A stretch of DNA of 64,000 nucleotides from Eunapius fragilis (GCA_963681505.1 OY811977.1:7951491-8015490), one strand, 5' to 3'; positions 11,205 to 23,894 are shown, numbered from the stretch's first letter. The notes: generated by a model from the letters alone, not told the origin. Translations and numbers: made by a program.

Positions 11205-12875
11205 ATTATTAATTATTTTTAATTTTTTAAATATTATTATTATTTTTACAATACATACACATGGGTACAATCTTAAATATAGCTTATAGTTAATTTTAAT
11301 TCAAAATACATCTGGTGAGGATGGCAGTGGCATTGGCCCTCGGCTGAGTCTGCCATAGATGTTTCTAAGCAAAGCCGACTTGGGCCTGCACGTAAGCGTG
11401 GCAAGCCGAGAAGCCAGCTGTGAGATGGCTTCAACAGCTTCATTTCCCCATGCACCATAAGTCTCTGCTACCAGGTGAACACACAACCAGCCGAGTTCTT
11501 TGCACTTTGCATCATTGGCCCTTTTCTTTCTGCCTTCAGTGGCGAGGGTAGCTGATCCTCCAGACACTCCAGCTTACATAATGGTATGGGTGTTAAGCGA
11601 TGAGGTTACAGAGATATCAAAAGCAGCTGTCTTGATGGTTGTCCAGTTAGTCAACAGAAGTTCAGCAGGATGGGTGTGGCTTTGATCGGTTGTGAGGTCA
11701 TTGCCAGCTTCCACTTGGATGCCAAGATGGGCCCAGTGGCATGTTTCGGCCAGAACATCACGAAGGGTGTTGTGTCATACCACCACATCACCGCCACGCT
11801 TGCAAGTGGTGGCATGATGTCCCAGAGGGTCAAGGGCATTGCCAGGGCAAAGTGCACACTGGGATCCCTGGGAAGTGTCCATACCAAGCCACCATTTTAT
11901 GGCAACTTGATGGACCGGTGCATTAAGATGTAGACCCAGCCCCTGTGATGCTACTGCTGTAGACATCAGATACAGCTTGGAGACAGGCAATTCTAGGCCT
12001 TAGTAATGGAGGGTTGGGTCTTCGCTCACTATACCAACATGCACCTGCAGCATATATAGCCTCTATTGGCTCAGCTGGGTTTGGTTCAGTGACAAATCTT
12101 CACCTCTGTTCTGCAGTTGCAGATTTTAATTCTGCTGTTCCACCTGATAAGGCACAGCAAATTCACTCCCTTCTCTCAGCATCTCTGGTCTCCCAAAAAG
12201 AACTATCCAGCACATTGGACACTTTCATGTTCAATCTGCTGTTGGAAACCTCCACCAATGCTGACCAAGCACGATTGTTTTCAGTTTCAGCACCACATGT
12301 ATCATCCTGGCTGTCTGTCTACCAGGAGGAGAAGCACCTACAAACATCTTGGTCGTACAACTGGAGGGCTGCCCTAGATAATGATGGAAGTGTGGTATGA
12401 GAGAGGCAGGTGAGCCAGCAGAAACTACCACATATACGGTGCAGGGTTAGTGCAACCAGTGGATCCACCAAGCCAACATTCGCAAGCTTCGACAGGGGGT
12501 TTTGGGCTTCAGATCATTTGCGGCTGATAAACTGGTGGCAAATATCAGCATCTCCAATGACAGAACCCAGTATTTCAATGTTTGGATTGTTGGTCGTTTT
12601 AATGCCAGCTGGGAGAATGTCTAGTTGGCTTTGGCTAAACACCTCACACTTACATATGTTGACATGGAGGCCAAGAGGTGGGCCCAGCTCTTGGGACATT
12701 CATCACAGAAGACCTTGGACCTGCAAGAGCACCATCATCCAAGTACCAGGCATGGAAATTGAGACCAGCACAATCGTCTCTGGTTGAAATTGCTGCCACC
12801 AGGATGTTCAAGACCAAAGAGAACAACAATGGGCCCAGGGGGTCACCCTGCTGAACGCCCAGCTCTTATGTAAGG
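11205..12875 (-). mobile_element. LINE copy 8 with a segment inverted in place
   Basis: Minus-strand element. 12870-12320 encodes RT: GVQQGDPLGP, WYLDDGALAG, LGPPLGLHVNICKCE, KLANVGLVDP. 11958-11285 encodes SQGLGLHLNAP, zinc knuckle CALCPG..LGHHATTCKRGGD, LGWLCVHLVAETYGAWG and LASRLA; AT-rich tail 11205-11260. The middle part of the ORF (SNGGLGLRSLYQHAPAAYIA to SSWLSV) lies on the plus strand at about 11959-12322, i.e. flipped where it sits. The breakpoints carry inverted 7-mers GTAGACA (11959-11965) and TGTCTAC (12316-12322). Dead. Confidence 0.8.
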
Positions 12876-12939
12876 CAGTATTATTTTTTTACACAGTATA
12901 GAAAATAAAATCAATTCCAATATTGTAAACAGATTATTA

Positions 12940-13040
12940 TTTAAACGCTGACAACAAACATGCCATAACCCTACCCACACACCAATTCACACTGCTAAGG
13001 CTACCTTCAGTTCACGTCCTCTGCATGCTGCAACCTTGAT
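12940..13040 (-). mobile_element. LINE 3'-end fragment
   Basis: About 95 bp nearly identical to the 3' end of copy 7 (10650-10735), sharing gacaacaaacatgccata and ctctgcatgctgcaacctt. Confidence 0.75.
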
Positions 13041-13199
13041 TTATTTTCTATGTCGAGTGGTACAATAGAATATTATAAATGAATGGATACAACATAAAGA
13101 CCTACAGTATCATCACTGAATAATCTCTCACAGTACACTCTTCATTTCAGTTCTCTGACATTGAAGTACACTGTCTAGTAGTCTCTGACCCATGAAACA

Positions 13200-14900
13200 A
13201 ATATCCGTGGATTGATTTATTTATTTACAATTAATAAATTTGTACCAAATACACATACACAATAAAAAGTATAATGTCTAAATACAAGTCTGGCACAAAA
13301 TCTTAATGGCACAGTAGAGCCCCACCCACACATATGCACACCTTCAACCCTTGCCCCTGCATGGTGAAACCTTGAACGGGAGAGCAAGGCTCTAGCATTG
13401 CAGCGAACTAAGGTGAGGTTAAGCCTTCTGGTAGATGTTTGTGATGGCTTCTGACTTGCTGCACTACAGCTGCAGGGCCAGGTGGGGCTGCAAAGCTGGA
13501 AACTAGTTCTGTACCGCCAAGGGGACGCAGACACAACCTAGCTCTCCGCAATTGTGATCATTAGAACTGTGCTCTGGTGAGCATCAGCCTTATAAGCTGC
13601 AGACCCACATGTAGCTCCTGCTTCATTGAATGTGTCAGAGACATTACTTTTTTATAAGTCAAAAGCAGCTGGCTTGCCAATCATCCAGCTGGGCACCAGG
13701 ATGTCTGCTGGCAGACTACATGGACTATCAGCTCCAGACCCGTGACCTACTTCAAGCCGAGCCCTATGAAAAAACTGGGCAAAAACATCCCTCAAGGCTT
13801 TGTGGTGCACAAAAACATCCCCTCCGCCTTACATGTCACAACACGATGCCCCAGAGGACCCAGCTGGTGTTCAAGGCAGTAAGGGCCATGTACCTGTGCC
13901 ATCCCAGGCCACCATTCTAAGGCAGCCTGGAACTCTCTAGCTCCAAGCTAAGATTAAGCCCCCTAGATGGTATGACAGCTTGCCAAGAGGAAGCATGGCA
14001 TGAAGAGACTGATAATAGATGGGCACACTTGGCTGGAGATGAGATGAGGTTCAACTGGTTTGGGTAGATAGTATTTTTGACTGTGACCAGTGGAACTTGC
14101 ATGGGGAACCAAGCTACTGGGACAATTAAAGCTTGCAAGGTGAACTCATTGAGAGGATCTGCACAACCTGCTTTGATAATTGAGCAGCTGAACAATGTAA
14201 AGCTAACCTATGGAGACCTAGACCACCTACTAAGGCTCAACTGAACTTGCAGCCAATCAGAGTCTGAAGCATCAACGCACCACACTCAGAAAAGTAACAA
14301 CGAACCCCATCATTAAAAAATGCAACCTTCAGATACGTAGGAAGGTTAATTGCATGGAGTGAGCTAAATGAATCCGCTTACAAAATAACCCACAATGACG
14401 TAAGTAAAGAAGTGCAACTTGAGGGTTTAAGGACCTTACCATCAATAGCTTGGACAGCAATCTGATTGCCTTAGCCCACTTTTAAGCAAAGCAATTTGGC
14501 ACAAAGCATGGCATCCCCAATAGGAGCACCTGGATGTGAAATTATGCTCACGAGATGTTAGCCGGAAAGCCATCTAAGTTTCCTTGAGAAAAAAGCTCAC
14601 ACTTCATAGTATTCATCCTAAAGTTCCAGGGGGGGACCAACCTGCTGAATGAGGATAGCCCGATTAACTGCTGCTTTAGGACCTGCAAAAGTACCATCGT
14701 CAAGGTACCACAAGTTGAACAAAAGCTTGGAACAAACACTGTTGGAAGCAATAGAGTAAACAAATTAATGCTGAAGCAGAGATAACAGGAGAGGACCCAA
14801 ATGGTTCCCTGGCTGAGCTCCTTGTTCAGACCGAATGCCCTTGGAGTGCCACAAGGTGGGATGTTGTCAACACCACCTCAAAAGCTCAGGGAAGTTGATT
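13200..14900 (-). mobile_element. LINE copy 9, RT to 3' end, degraded
   Basis: Minus strand: QGNHLGPLLLSLL (RT) near 14820-14770; LWYLDDGTFAGP and MNTMKCELFSQGNLDGFPANI at 14740-14550; LLSVSSCHASSWQAVIPS near 14000; LGPLGHRVVTCKAEG (knuckle) near 13860; LNLTLVRCNARALLSRS near 13400. Many breaks. The 3' end is near 13210. Confidence 0.75.
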
Positions 14901-15509
14901 GCATAGCAGTGGCGGTGTGGCCCTAAATGACCCCAAAGTGTCTTTTACCATAGAAAAACGGTGTAGTATGAAGTCATGAAAATAGGGCTTTGATAGCGTT
15001 TACCGTTTCGTACGTTATAACGATTCACAAGCAAAGGATTTTTAATTTGGTTCACAATACTTTGAACTTTTCTGAAACTGGTGCCAATTTTGTATGTAAT
15101 CTAGAAAAGAGTGATATAACCATAATAACCATGGGTATACATGGACATGATTTTGTGTTAGAACTTTTATTTGCAATTAACTGAATGGTATCTTTGGAAT
15201 TAATCCCAATAATGATAGACAATGCACATTCTTTATTTTCTCTCTGCAAATTGTGTTTAGGATTAGTGAATCAAATTAAAGCAGGTGCAAAATGATACAT
15301 ACATTCCTATTACTAATAAAATGTAATAGCATTACAACATCCGCCGCTTGGTTGTTTGTGTAATGGTTTACAATAAATATTCAATTCTCATTATACTACC
15401 TGCTAGCAATTTCAATATTTCTGATGGTATAGATTAATTTCACCTGCATGCAAGTAATAAAATAGTTATATTTTGGAAATAGTATTACCTTACATGTTCA
15501 TGATAACAG

Positions 15510-16777
15510 ATGCATCAACAAATGATATTGAGTTGATTGGAAAGATAGGATCCGGTGCTTCTGGAGTAGTACTAAAGGCTATGTGGAAGTCCAAAAACAT
15601 CCTGGTGGCTGTGAAAAAAATCCATGTGAAGACTGCTGAGAATATTCATAAAGAGGTAAAGTATTTGATCATTTTCGCACATTATGTGAACCTTTGTTCT
15701 TCAATTCAGGTTGAAATAATGAAATCTGTGAGACACAAAAATATTGTTCTATTTCATGGTTACTATCAAGATCCAGATGAAAATCACCTTATAATATTAG
15801 GTTGGTTCATCAGAAAGGAAGTATATTCTTTTTAAAATTCAACTTCAGAACTGGCTGATAATTCTTTGGAAGCAGCACTTAAGACAATATCTCCAGACAC
15901 GAAACGAAGCCTGAATTGGGCCACTCAAGTAGCAAGAGGTATTACACACTCTCTGCATAATTGCTTTGTAAATAATGAGATGATGGTTCATTTAATCCCA
16001 AGGCATGGCCTACCTCCATTATGACGCAGTGGAAGCAATTCTCCACGGAGACCTGAAATCTATGAATGGTACTTAACTGTAATATGTAAGTACAACTAAT
16101 TATTCTCATTCTGATATCATGAAACAGTACTCACATTTTCTAACAATAACATTGTGAAGGTGAGAAATAATTTAAACATCCAATAGACATACAATATTTT
16201 ACAGATAACTGACTTTGGGAGTGCAAAGTACATGGATGCAACACGTCAAACAAGCATTAACATTACTTATGCTTGGTCAGCTCCTGAGGTATGTAATTAA
16301 AAGATGAATTTTAATCATTTACAATTGTTATGTGTTAATTTTAGCTTTTTAAGAAAAAGCAAAGACCAAACCTGGCATGTGATGTCTACTCCTTTGGTAT
16401 TGTGTTATGGGAAATGGTGACGCACATGATACCATTTGATGGGTGTGATAATCCACAAATAATTGCAGCCGTATCTCTTGGTGAAGTACGTTTGATGTAA
16501 AATTATGAATTATTCTATAGCTGTTCCTTACCAATACATGCATCAGCGACCTGAAATACCTGACAGTTGTCCTGAAACTCTTAAAAACCTTATGACAAAG
16601 TGCTGGAATAGCGATCCAAAGGTAAGATGGCAAAGTTGGCAGTGGATAAGTTTTTCGGATAGAATACGTAATCATGTTCATTTTTGATTGTGCACTTATC
16701 ACCGCTGACAGGTGCGACCGAATTTTAAGGTCATTGTGCGTATACTTGAAGAATCTGGGGAAAAAGAATTAATGTGA
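15510..16777 (+). CDS. Tyrosine-kinase-like (TKL/MLK-like) protein kinase, paralogue 2
   Basis: Exons 15510-15655, 15710-15800, 15849-15938, 16003-16068, 16128-16159, 16205-16288, 16345-16485, 16547-16621, 16712-16777 (stop TGA 16775-16777). Motifs: GSGASGVVLKA, VAVKKI, SLNWATQVARGMAYLHYD, HGDLKSMN, ITDFGSAK, SAPE, CDVYSFGIVLWEMVTHMIPF, RPEIPDS and VRPNFKVIVRILEE. Exons 2, 3, 4, 6 and 8 have exactly the lengths of paralogue 1 (91, 90, 66, 84, 75 nt) with the same phases, so the genes arose by duplication. Again HGD replaces HRD (non-RD). The first exon starts in phase 1, so an upstream exon is expected. An upstream in-frame TTG at 15473 exists but crosses the acceptor. Confidence 0.85.
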
Positions 16778-16831
16778 ACAACCACGGCTATGATATACAT
16801 GGGATTAACTGCTATACATTGATTGTTAGAA

Positions 16832-16837
16832 AATAAA
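16832..16837 (+). promoter_or_regulatory. Poly(A) signal AATAAA
   Basis: Canonical hexamer 55 bp after the stop of kinase paralogue 2. Confidence 0.5.
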
Positions 16838-17949
16838 TTAGTCCGTGTGGTTTGCGTTGTGTGCATGTATTTCGTTTAGTGTTGTCAATGATGAGATAAA
16901 GAGAAGCGAGGGATGCGTCAGTGCACGGCGCACATGATCTATCAGGAATAACATAAATAAATTCAGTGAGAAACAATGTATAGGGCGTCTATGGGAAACT
17001 GCACTCTTTTACATTATCTTGATTCCGGAAACGTACGATTGTATAATCCTGCGTAGCATAGCATTTATAGGCGTATCCCTTTATTATATCTTTTATATGA
17101 ATTTACGATCGTGCTTCTAGAAGTTGTAATAGCACAAAAAACCTGTTTTATTCCTTTCGCACCCTCCTTATATACAACACAACACCGTTCAATACACACA
17201 TCAAAACATATATAGGACATAAACCAAAGGTCGTGAGATATGTAATCTCTGTAACCTCATGAATGTGGGAGGAAGACCTTGTTAAATAGCTTTCTTGGTT
17301 CTTACGCAATGCCGAGTAACAGCTATCACGTAAAGTCGAATACATTTTCTTCAAAAGCCTGCATTATATAATTAAGCTCTCTCCCCATTCCCATGCGACA
17401 CATGTTCATTGTCGACAAATTGAGTCAGTGCATGTAGTGTGCCAAAAGACAGGGGTAAATAATGTATGAGCTAATATATACTAGTATCTGCGGATATTCA
17501 ATGACTGCGTAACCGCGGAATTAACTTAGTGTATGAATTTAATTGTGGCATCGTGTGACTTGGCTATCGTGTGACTTGCGCGTGATAACTTTCGAACGAA
17601 GCGGCTTTTGTGTGTGCAACTTTTTGAGATCAGTTATTCAGCTATGTGCTAATGCAAGCCGATCGACGGTACATTGCGGTTAGCGCCCTGATGAAGATAT
17701 TTCAACAAGACGCATCGGCTTGCGCGGACGCTGTGACGCGGGCATGTCGAAGCTGACGATGGTCTATTGCAAAGTAAGTATTTGAGAGTGGTAATAAGCA
17801 TGAGACAACCTTTCTGTACACTCGGGTAGTTTGGGAGAGTGCCTTGTTCAAGCCCTGTCATTGGGGTAAAATTAATAATTCTTTTTAGAGCCCCCCAAGT
17901 TTTTCATTGGATGGGTCTAAAAGACCAAATATTAATGGCAGCGTGCGCT
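16838..17949. other. Intergenic spacer
   Basis: No convincing exon. A 10-bp inverted pair (gcaagccgat near 17655, atcggcttgc near 17715) is the only feature; function unknown. Confidence 0.4.
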
Positions 17950-18226
17950 TAGCAACAGAAGATAGCAATTAATGGACTCGCATGCACGCGACCCGACCGC
18001 ATTAACCCGCACGCACAGTGCCCATTTCGCGCAACAACCGGTTTGGAAAATGCTTGGAGGAGCCAGGAGGAACCCACAGGAATGCCCAGAGGGTTCCTGC
18101 GCCTTGAAGCACATCTCGGGCGGTACACACATACTATATGTAAGCAGAGCTCTGCCAACGTCTCAAAGAATCTGTATGCCACGATCCGCTGCTGTTGTCG
18201 CCGCACCAATTCTGAAACTGGCCAGA

Positions 18227-21181
18227 TGTAACGGACCTCCGATAACTAACTGGTGGGACTAACATGCGCGCAAGCCGTGACGAGGATAGCACTTGTTTGT
18301 CTCCTTCCAACTCTCCTTGACGATGTCATGTGGCCCTCTTACTGCTCTCCCGTATCACAACTCAAATGGCGAGAAACCCGTTGAAGCCTGTGGTACCTCT
18401 TGATAAGCAAATAACAGGAATGGGAGCCATGTGTTCTTCGTGTCCTCAACTACTACCTTCCTCTACATGGCTTTAAGAGTCTTGTTATATCCCAGTAGTC
18501 CATCAGTCTGAGCTTGGTTCTGATCGGATGTACATGTAGAAGTCGATATATCTCATGCAGTAGCCGCGAAGTGAAGTTACTACCCTGGTCAGTAAGGATT
18601 TCTTCTGGTATTCCCACCCCTGCGAAGATCTGCACTAGTTCATCTGCAACACACTCGGCATCTATGGCTTTGACTGCTACAGCCTCAGGGTATTATGTGG
18701 CATAATCCACGAGCACTAAGATATACCAGTTTCCCGATGCTGTTCTAGGGAGTGGCCCTACAATGTCCATAGCCACCCTTCGGAATGGTTCTGTGGCGAT
18801 GGGAAGTGGGATGAGTGGGGCTCAAGCTACCTTGTCCTTTGAACACTTTTGGCATATCTGGCAGCATTTGCAGAATTCACCCACCTCCTTGTGCAGTGTC
18901 AGCCAATAGAACGTCTGTGTGATCTGTCTGGCTGTCTTGTGTTTACCCAGATGACCTGCAAGTGGCACTGTATGTGCCACCTGCAACACTGCCCTATGAC
19001 ATTGGGTAGGCAGTAGGAATTGATCCACCGTGTACTCTGGTTCGGTCCACGATCCTTGGGGATCCATCGTCTGTAAAGGAGACCTTCCTCGATGTAGTAG
19101 TGTGTTTTGGTATGATCTGTCCTATGATTTTTCAACTTCTTCAGAGAAGGGTCTGACTTCACCAACGGCTTCAACTCCTCTGCAGACATGTCCAGTGGGC
19201 AACTGCTTAGACACTCTGCTTCTGACGGTTGATTTGCCCTCCTTTGTGCATGTTTCTGACTTTTGGTCAATTTCTGCCTCACCCGGCCACCTGTGAATAC
19301 CTCATCATCCAAGTTGTATTCAGATTCGGTGCTCTGTTCCGCTTCACTACATGGTTCAATTGGCGACTCCATCCTCCGAGCTATTCGACTGTGGGTTTGT
19401 TGGTGGTTCCACCGGTTGATTAAGCACAACTGATGATGGTGTCACCTGTGAGGTCACTTCCTTCTGTTATCGAAGCTCCTCTTCCTCTGCTAATCTCCTA
19501 GCACCAGCTCTGGTCACTGCCATCAGGGCTCCATGTTCTTCACTCTCCTTCATCTCCTTCGGGTTGACTCCGAACAGTCTTCCCAGTTCCAGAACATCAG
19601 TACCCAGATACTGGTAGGGTTGTGGAAACTGCTGCTTTTACAGTCACTAGAACTCCCTCAACCTCCAGGTTCAGGTTAGCAACAGGGTAGACTACTGCAT
19701 CACCGTGCACGCAATGAATTGTGGCTGTCTGCCCTGGCAGCATCTTGCATTCTGGCACCAGCTTGTTGTGGACAAGTGTCTTTGAACACCCAGTATCCAA
19801 AAGGATGTTCTGGACATACCTTCCCTCCACCACCCCACTCCTCTGCAACACAGCATTGCCCTCCTTCCTCAGCCCACAGTACATGGCTTTGATTGGACAC
19901 CTTGATGCAATGTGGCCCCACTTGTTGCAGTTGAAACATGTCACCTGAGATTCTTCACTCCTGGACCATCTCTGTCCCTGGTTTCGCTTCTCTGCAGTGT
20001 TTTCTTTTGCTTGTTTGGCTTCCTCTGGTACTGATGTACTCGGCTTGCCCTTCTGAATACTGTCTCTACCACTGTTCTCCTTCAGCTGTTTTCTGGCCTT
20101 CATGTAGTCATTGGCCAACTGACCAGCTTCCAAGCTCGACTTGGGCTTTCTTTCCTTGATCCACACTCGAATTGTTGGAGAAAGGCCGTTCAGGAACTGT
20201 TCCAAGATAACAGCATCCTTGATCTGCTTTACAGTTGTGACACCTTTCAGCCACTTGTCGGCAAGATCACCCAAACGAATTGCTAAAACCCGATGCGTCT
20301 CCTCAGCTCCTTTTGTACTCGCATGAAACCATTGGCGATACGTTTCCTCCGTGATACTGTACCTCCTTAGGATTGCTGCCTTTACTGCATCATAATTTAG
20401 AGCTTGATCTGTAGTAGGTAGTGCCGCATAAGCCTGTTGGGCTTTCACTGTGAGTTAGGCGCAAGCTTGAAGATTCACTTGGTTTTTGCTTCCCCATATG
20501 CTGTCATCAACCGCTCGAAAGTAGTTAGATACATATCAATGTCGTCTATCGTTAAGCTTCACCACCTGAAGCTCATTTACACTCCCTAGTTTGGAAGAGT
20601 CCGCCTTCGACTCAATAACCTTTGACAACAGCTCCAGTTGAGCACGAAGCACCTTGTCCCACTGTTGCCACTCCTCTTCACGGCGTCATCGCTCCAGCTC
20701 TTCACATTGCTGGCCCTCTTCCTTTCTTTTATGTCTGTCTTCCTCCTCAGCCTCGAACCGTTTTTTTTCTCTTCTCGTTCCTGTCTTTCCCGCTCTCTCT
20801 TCTTTTCTTCCTCATCGTGCTTTTGTTCTTCCAACATTGTCTGCAGAAGTAATAGTAGCACATTCGCTAGGGTCTCATCTCCCATTTAGTTGCTACTATT
20901 CCTTTTGTAGACAGTTCCCCTACACGTTGTCGTCCACCAATAGCAATAGGTCTAGTCGAGCTACCTCTACGACAATATCCCACCGCTGCCACGAACTGTA
21001 ACGGGCCTCCAATAACTAACTGGTGGGACTAACACACGCGCAAGCGTTGACGAGGATAGCACTTGTGATTTCTCGTTCAAGACTCAATCTCACGTGCATG
21101 GGCATACAGATATACATACACACACAATAGGACAATAGTGCGTACAATAACAGCTTACACAATACGAGTTCCCAGACCATC
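18227..21181 (-). mobile_element. Fossil Ty3/Gypsy LTR retrotransposon nested in the DIRS-type element
   Basis: Parts on the minus strand: gag (20885 to about 19950) with zinc knuckle CFNCNKWGHIASRC, aspartic protease region (ILLDTGCSKTL) near 19810, and integrase (HHCC zinc region and a DDE core stretch) about 19070-18450. Terminal repeat sequence TGTAACGG..CTCC to GCACTTGT recurs at 18227-18297 and 20998-21066; the fuller right repeat runs to about 21181. A TGGCAGCGGTGGGAT primer-binding-like sequence lies just inside it. The shared repeat segments differ at roughly 6 of 70 positions, so the insertion is not recent. Broken. Confidence 0.85.
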
Positions 21182-23016
21182 AGAGTAGAATACAACCTTG
21201 TGTCCTACCCCGCCTTACCAATGCTGACCAAACCGCTGTGACAAACTGATTGCGGGTTAAAAACCTTTTGCAAAACAGAAATAACTGGCCTGTCACATTC
21301 CCCCACTGAACCATATGGTCCATCACTGCTGCTACTGGACACAGCTCGGGCTACCTTTACCAATTACAGAGAACCCCTGGTCTGACTTCGACGCCTTAAG
21401 AAACACTTGAATGCTCGCTGGGGCTACACAAGAGTTGATCGAGATGTCCTCAAACAGAGATGCAACATAAGGTTGGAGCCAGAGTCAGACGGGACAATAA
21501 CCTCACCAGACTGCAAAACCCCAAAGAAGCAGAGGCAGGCCGCCGCCCACAGCATTGACGATGTGAATCCATTGGGCTCCAACAACCACATGCCCTTCAG
21601 GCTCCTCAGAATGTCAGGTGTTACGGGTAGGTGAGGCCGACCCTGCCCTGCTCCGCCCTCCTGTGAAAACCCGTCACGACGTACTCTAGCTGGGGCACCT
21701 CCCCAGTGTGAGGGTCACCAAGTCTATCTGGGCATGCCAAACAGCGGCCAGATATGATTTCATTGTTCTGGCTGCTAAACTGTCCACATATAGACGCACA
21801 ATAAATTGACACAGCAACCCCTCCGAAGTAGGATAAAGAGATATAGGGACACTCACAAGAACCGTGCATAACGACGCTGTCCGGACGCGGTCATGGTCAA
21901 CTTCAGAGTAGAGGCCGCGCGGCCAGCCACAAACAACTCGTAAACAACCGGGACAAACTCGGAGACGTCCAATCCGGTTGAACACTGACCAGAAGGGCTA
22001 AGGGTATCAGGCACCACGGCTGGGACCAGGTCCGCAGTCTGAAGACAGGAGAGAAACAGATCATCGTTACCACGAGAAACAGCATCAGCCAATATGTTCC
22101 AGGATGTGCCGGGCCCTCACATACAGCTGGAAGTGTGCCGAGAGAAAAATCAGTATCTAACTAAGTGCATTATCTGGCTTTCTTTACTATAGCCAGAATT
22201 CAGACTGATACTGCTGCCTCTTTGTCGACATGGGCTATAACCGCTTGTCCAAACCATACTGCAAGCAAACATGACTGGTAGAATGTCTTTGAGAGTTATG
22301 TTCTTACCCCCCCCATCTGCCAGGCCACTGCAAAAAGCCCCCCATTGCACATCATCCCCAGCAGCCATCTATCCTCCGGGTCTACCGGGGCCAGTTGATA
22401 TGCGGTACGAATGTCGACCTCAGCCAGTATAGTGCCTCTTCCCATCTCTGCTACCACTATCACCACCACATCCACCGAGACATACTCCATCGAACACACT
22501 GATGGATCAATCCCATCGTTAACGCTTCTCTCATGCGAAGAAGATAGGTCAACAATCAAGCGAAAACCACCATACGATTTGGGAACAAGGCCTATAGGAC
22601 TGTGATGTACCTCCGGGAATTCCCCATGGTTGAGTGGGCCCACCACCCTCCCCGAACGGCACTCCTCGTCCAGATACCTTGATACGAGCGCTGCGTCCCG
22701 ACTCGTTGAGGCCATGTTAGCCCTGGCCCTGCTGCACGACAACCTTGCATGGTCAAATCCAATGTGAAAGCCATCCCGAAATCCGTTGACCATATACCGC
22801 ACAAACTCCTGGTCTGAATGCAATGCCAGCCTACCCACCCAATGATGCCAGTCCAGCGGAGTGATAACCTGGCGTAGTGATGGTGACGCTCTCCATGACC
22901 GTAGTTGCCGCTAACCATCCAAAACCAACAGATCGGACGTATACCGGTACATCCGCTGGACACCCCCACCGCCCGTGCCTGGCGAGAGAAGCGCCATGCA
23001 TCATTAACATTCCACC

Positions 23017-23382
23017 ATGAAGAGCTCTTCCAGATATCTTTTAGAAATAACCTGTATGTAACGAAATGTGCTTCAAATGCATGCAGTACCAAATGCACAT
23101 ACCTTTCTTCTCAAATCTGGCACAATCCAATGTACGAAGACAACAGAACCACAAGACACAAACCCACCTTAGAGTCGATATAAGAATACCAATTTGTCTT
23201 GACCTGTCTGATTTAAGCAACACACACGCATGCACACACACAAACACACCACTTACTTCGATGAACCCTGCACAAGTGAATTTCACCGTAGCATAATACC
23301 ACTCAGCGTCTATATTTTGTCTCGTGAAAAACTGGGTAACATTTGACCGAGAAGAAGCATATGGAAAAATTGAGCACCGTAA
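23017..23382. repeat. 370-bp direct repeat, copy 1
   Basis: From atgaagagctcttcc to ggaaaaattgagcaccgtaa; matches 24897-25279 with scattered substitutions and small indels. Lies inside the DIRS-type gag region. Contains a (CA)n patch near 23220. Confidence 0.9.
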
Positions 23383-23779
23383 CAAGCCTTGAGGACCCCT
23401 CTCATATCGCTCAAAAGTTCCACTACGTCCTCCGGGATCTTTCTTGACATCACACTCGTGTACAACGTGAGGCATTGCAACCATATATCGATATTGGCGA
23501 CTTGTTTGCATCGCCGACCAAGCGGCCATGCTCCATTGCCCTGGGAGCAATTCTGCCATCTCTGCATACTCCCACTGCCAGATCTTCTCGGCTAGTTTCC
23601 TGGGCACTGGCTGCCACCCCTCCCCCACATAAATGCCATTGTATCCACGCCCATATGGACGTCATGTGCATCCAGCCCGCCACCCACCCTACTCTGTTCA
23701 CAACCCCATAATGATGTGCCCATGGCTGGGTCATGAGGCACATGATCAATCTGCAAAGTTTTACTTCGCTTTTTCGTTT

Positions 23780-23894
23780 CTTGTTCCACCACATACTTGG
23801 TATGTTTGCTAAGCAGGTGGTTTGCCATGTTTGTTGTGCCACCACACCAGGTGAATTGAGCATCACATTTACTCCCACTATCGAGCATCAGCAA
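23780..23894 (-). other. BED-type zinc-finger remnant
   Basis: Minus strand encodes FTWCGGTTNMANHLLSKHTK, the C-x-x-x-GTTN-x-x-x-HL-x-x-x-H half of a BED finger (DNA-binding in ZBED and hAT-type proteins). Lies directly downstream of the chromodomain ORF and upstream of the gag-like region, so it may be the 5' coding part of the retroelement. Confidence 0.55.

Larger units (their letters stand above)
17950..23630 (-). mobile_element. Fossil tyrosine-recombinase retroelement (DIRS-type)
   Basis: Parts in 5'-3' order on the minus strand: gag-like region (KLAEKIWQWEYAEMAELLPG) about 23630-23300; reverse transcriptase (IGLVPKSYGGFRLIVDLSS, ILAEVDIRTAYQL) about 22840-22300; RNase H-type tail (MADAVSRGNDD) near 22090; and tyrosine recombinase (DSLAARTMKSYLAAV, then a conserved FRIGAATTAA box) in two halves, about 21870-21190 and 18225-17960. 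The halves are separated by a Gypsy element. The RT-RNaseH-YR order and the absence of a DDE integrase place it in the DIRS order. Broken by many lesions; older than the inserted Gypsy copy. Confidence 0.8.

Noticed and set aside
11205-12875. Twin-primed LINE insertion
   Set aside because: RT sequence continues in the original orientation on the far side of the flipped block, so the inversion is internal and not of the 5' end.
17640-17730. tRNA or structured RNA at the inverted gcaagccgat pair
   Set aside because: Only 10 bp pair, with no tRNA boxes and no cloverleaf.
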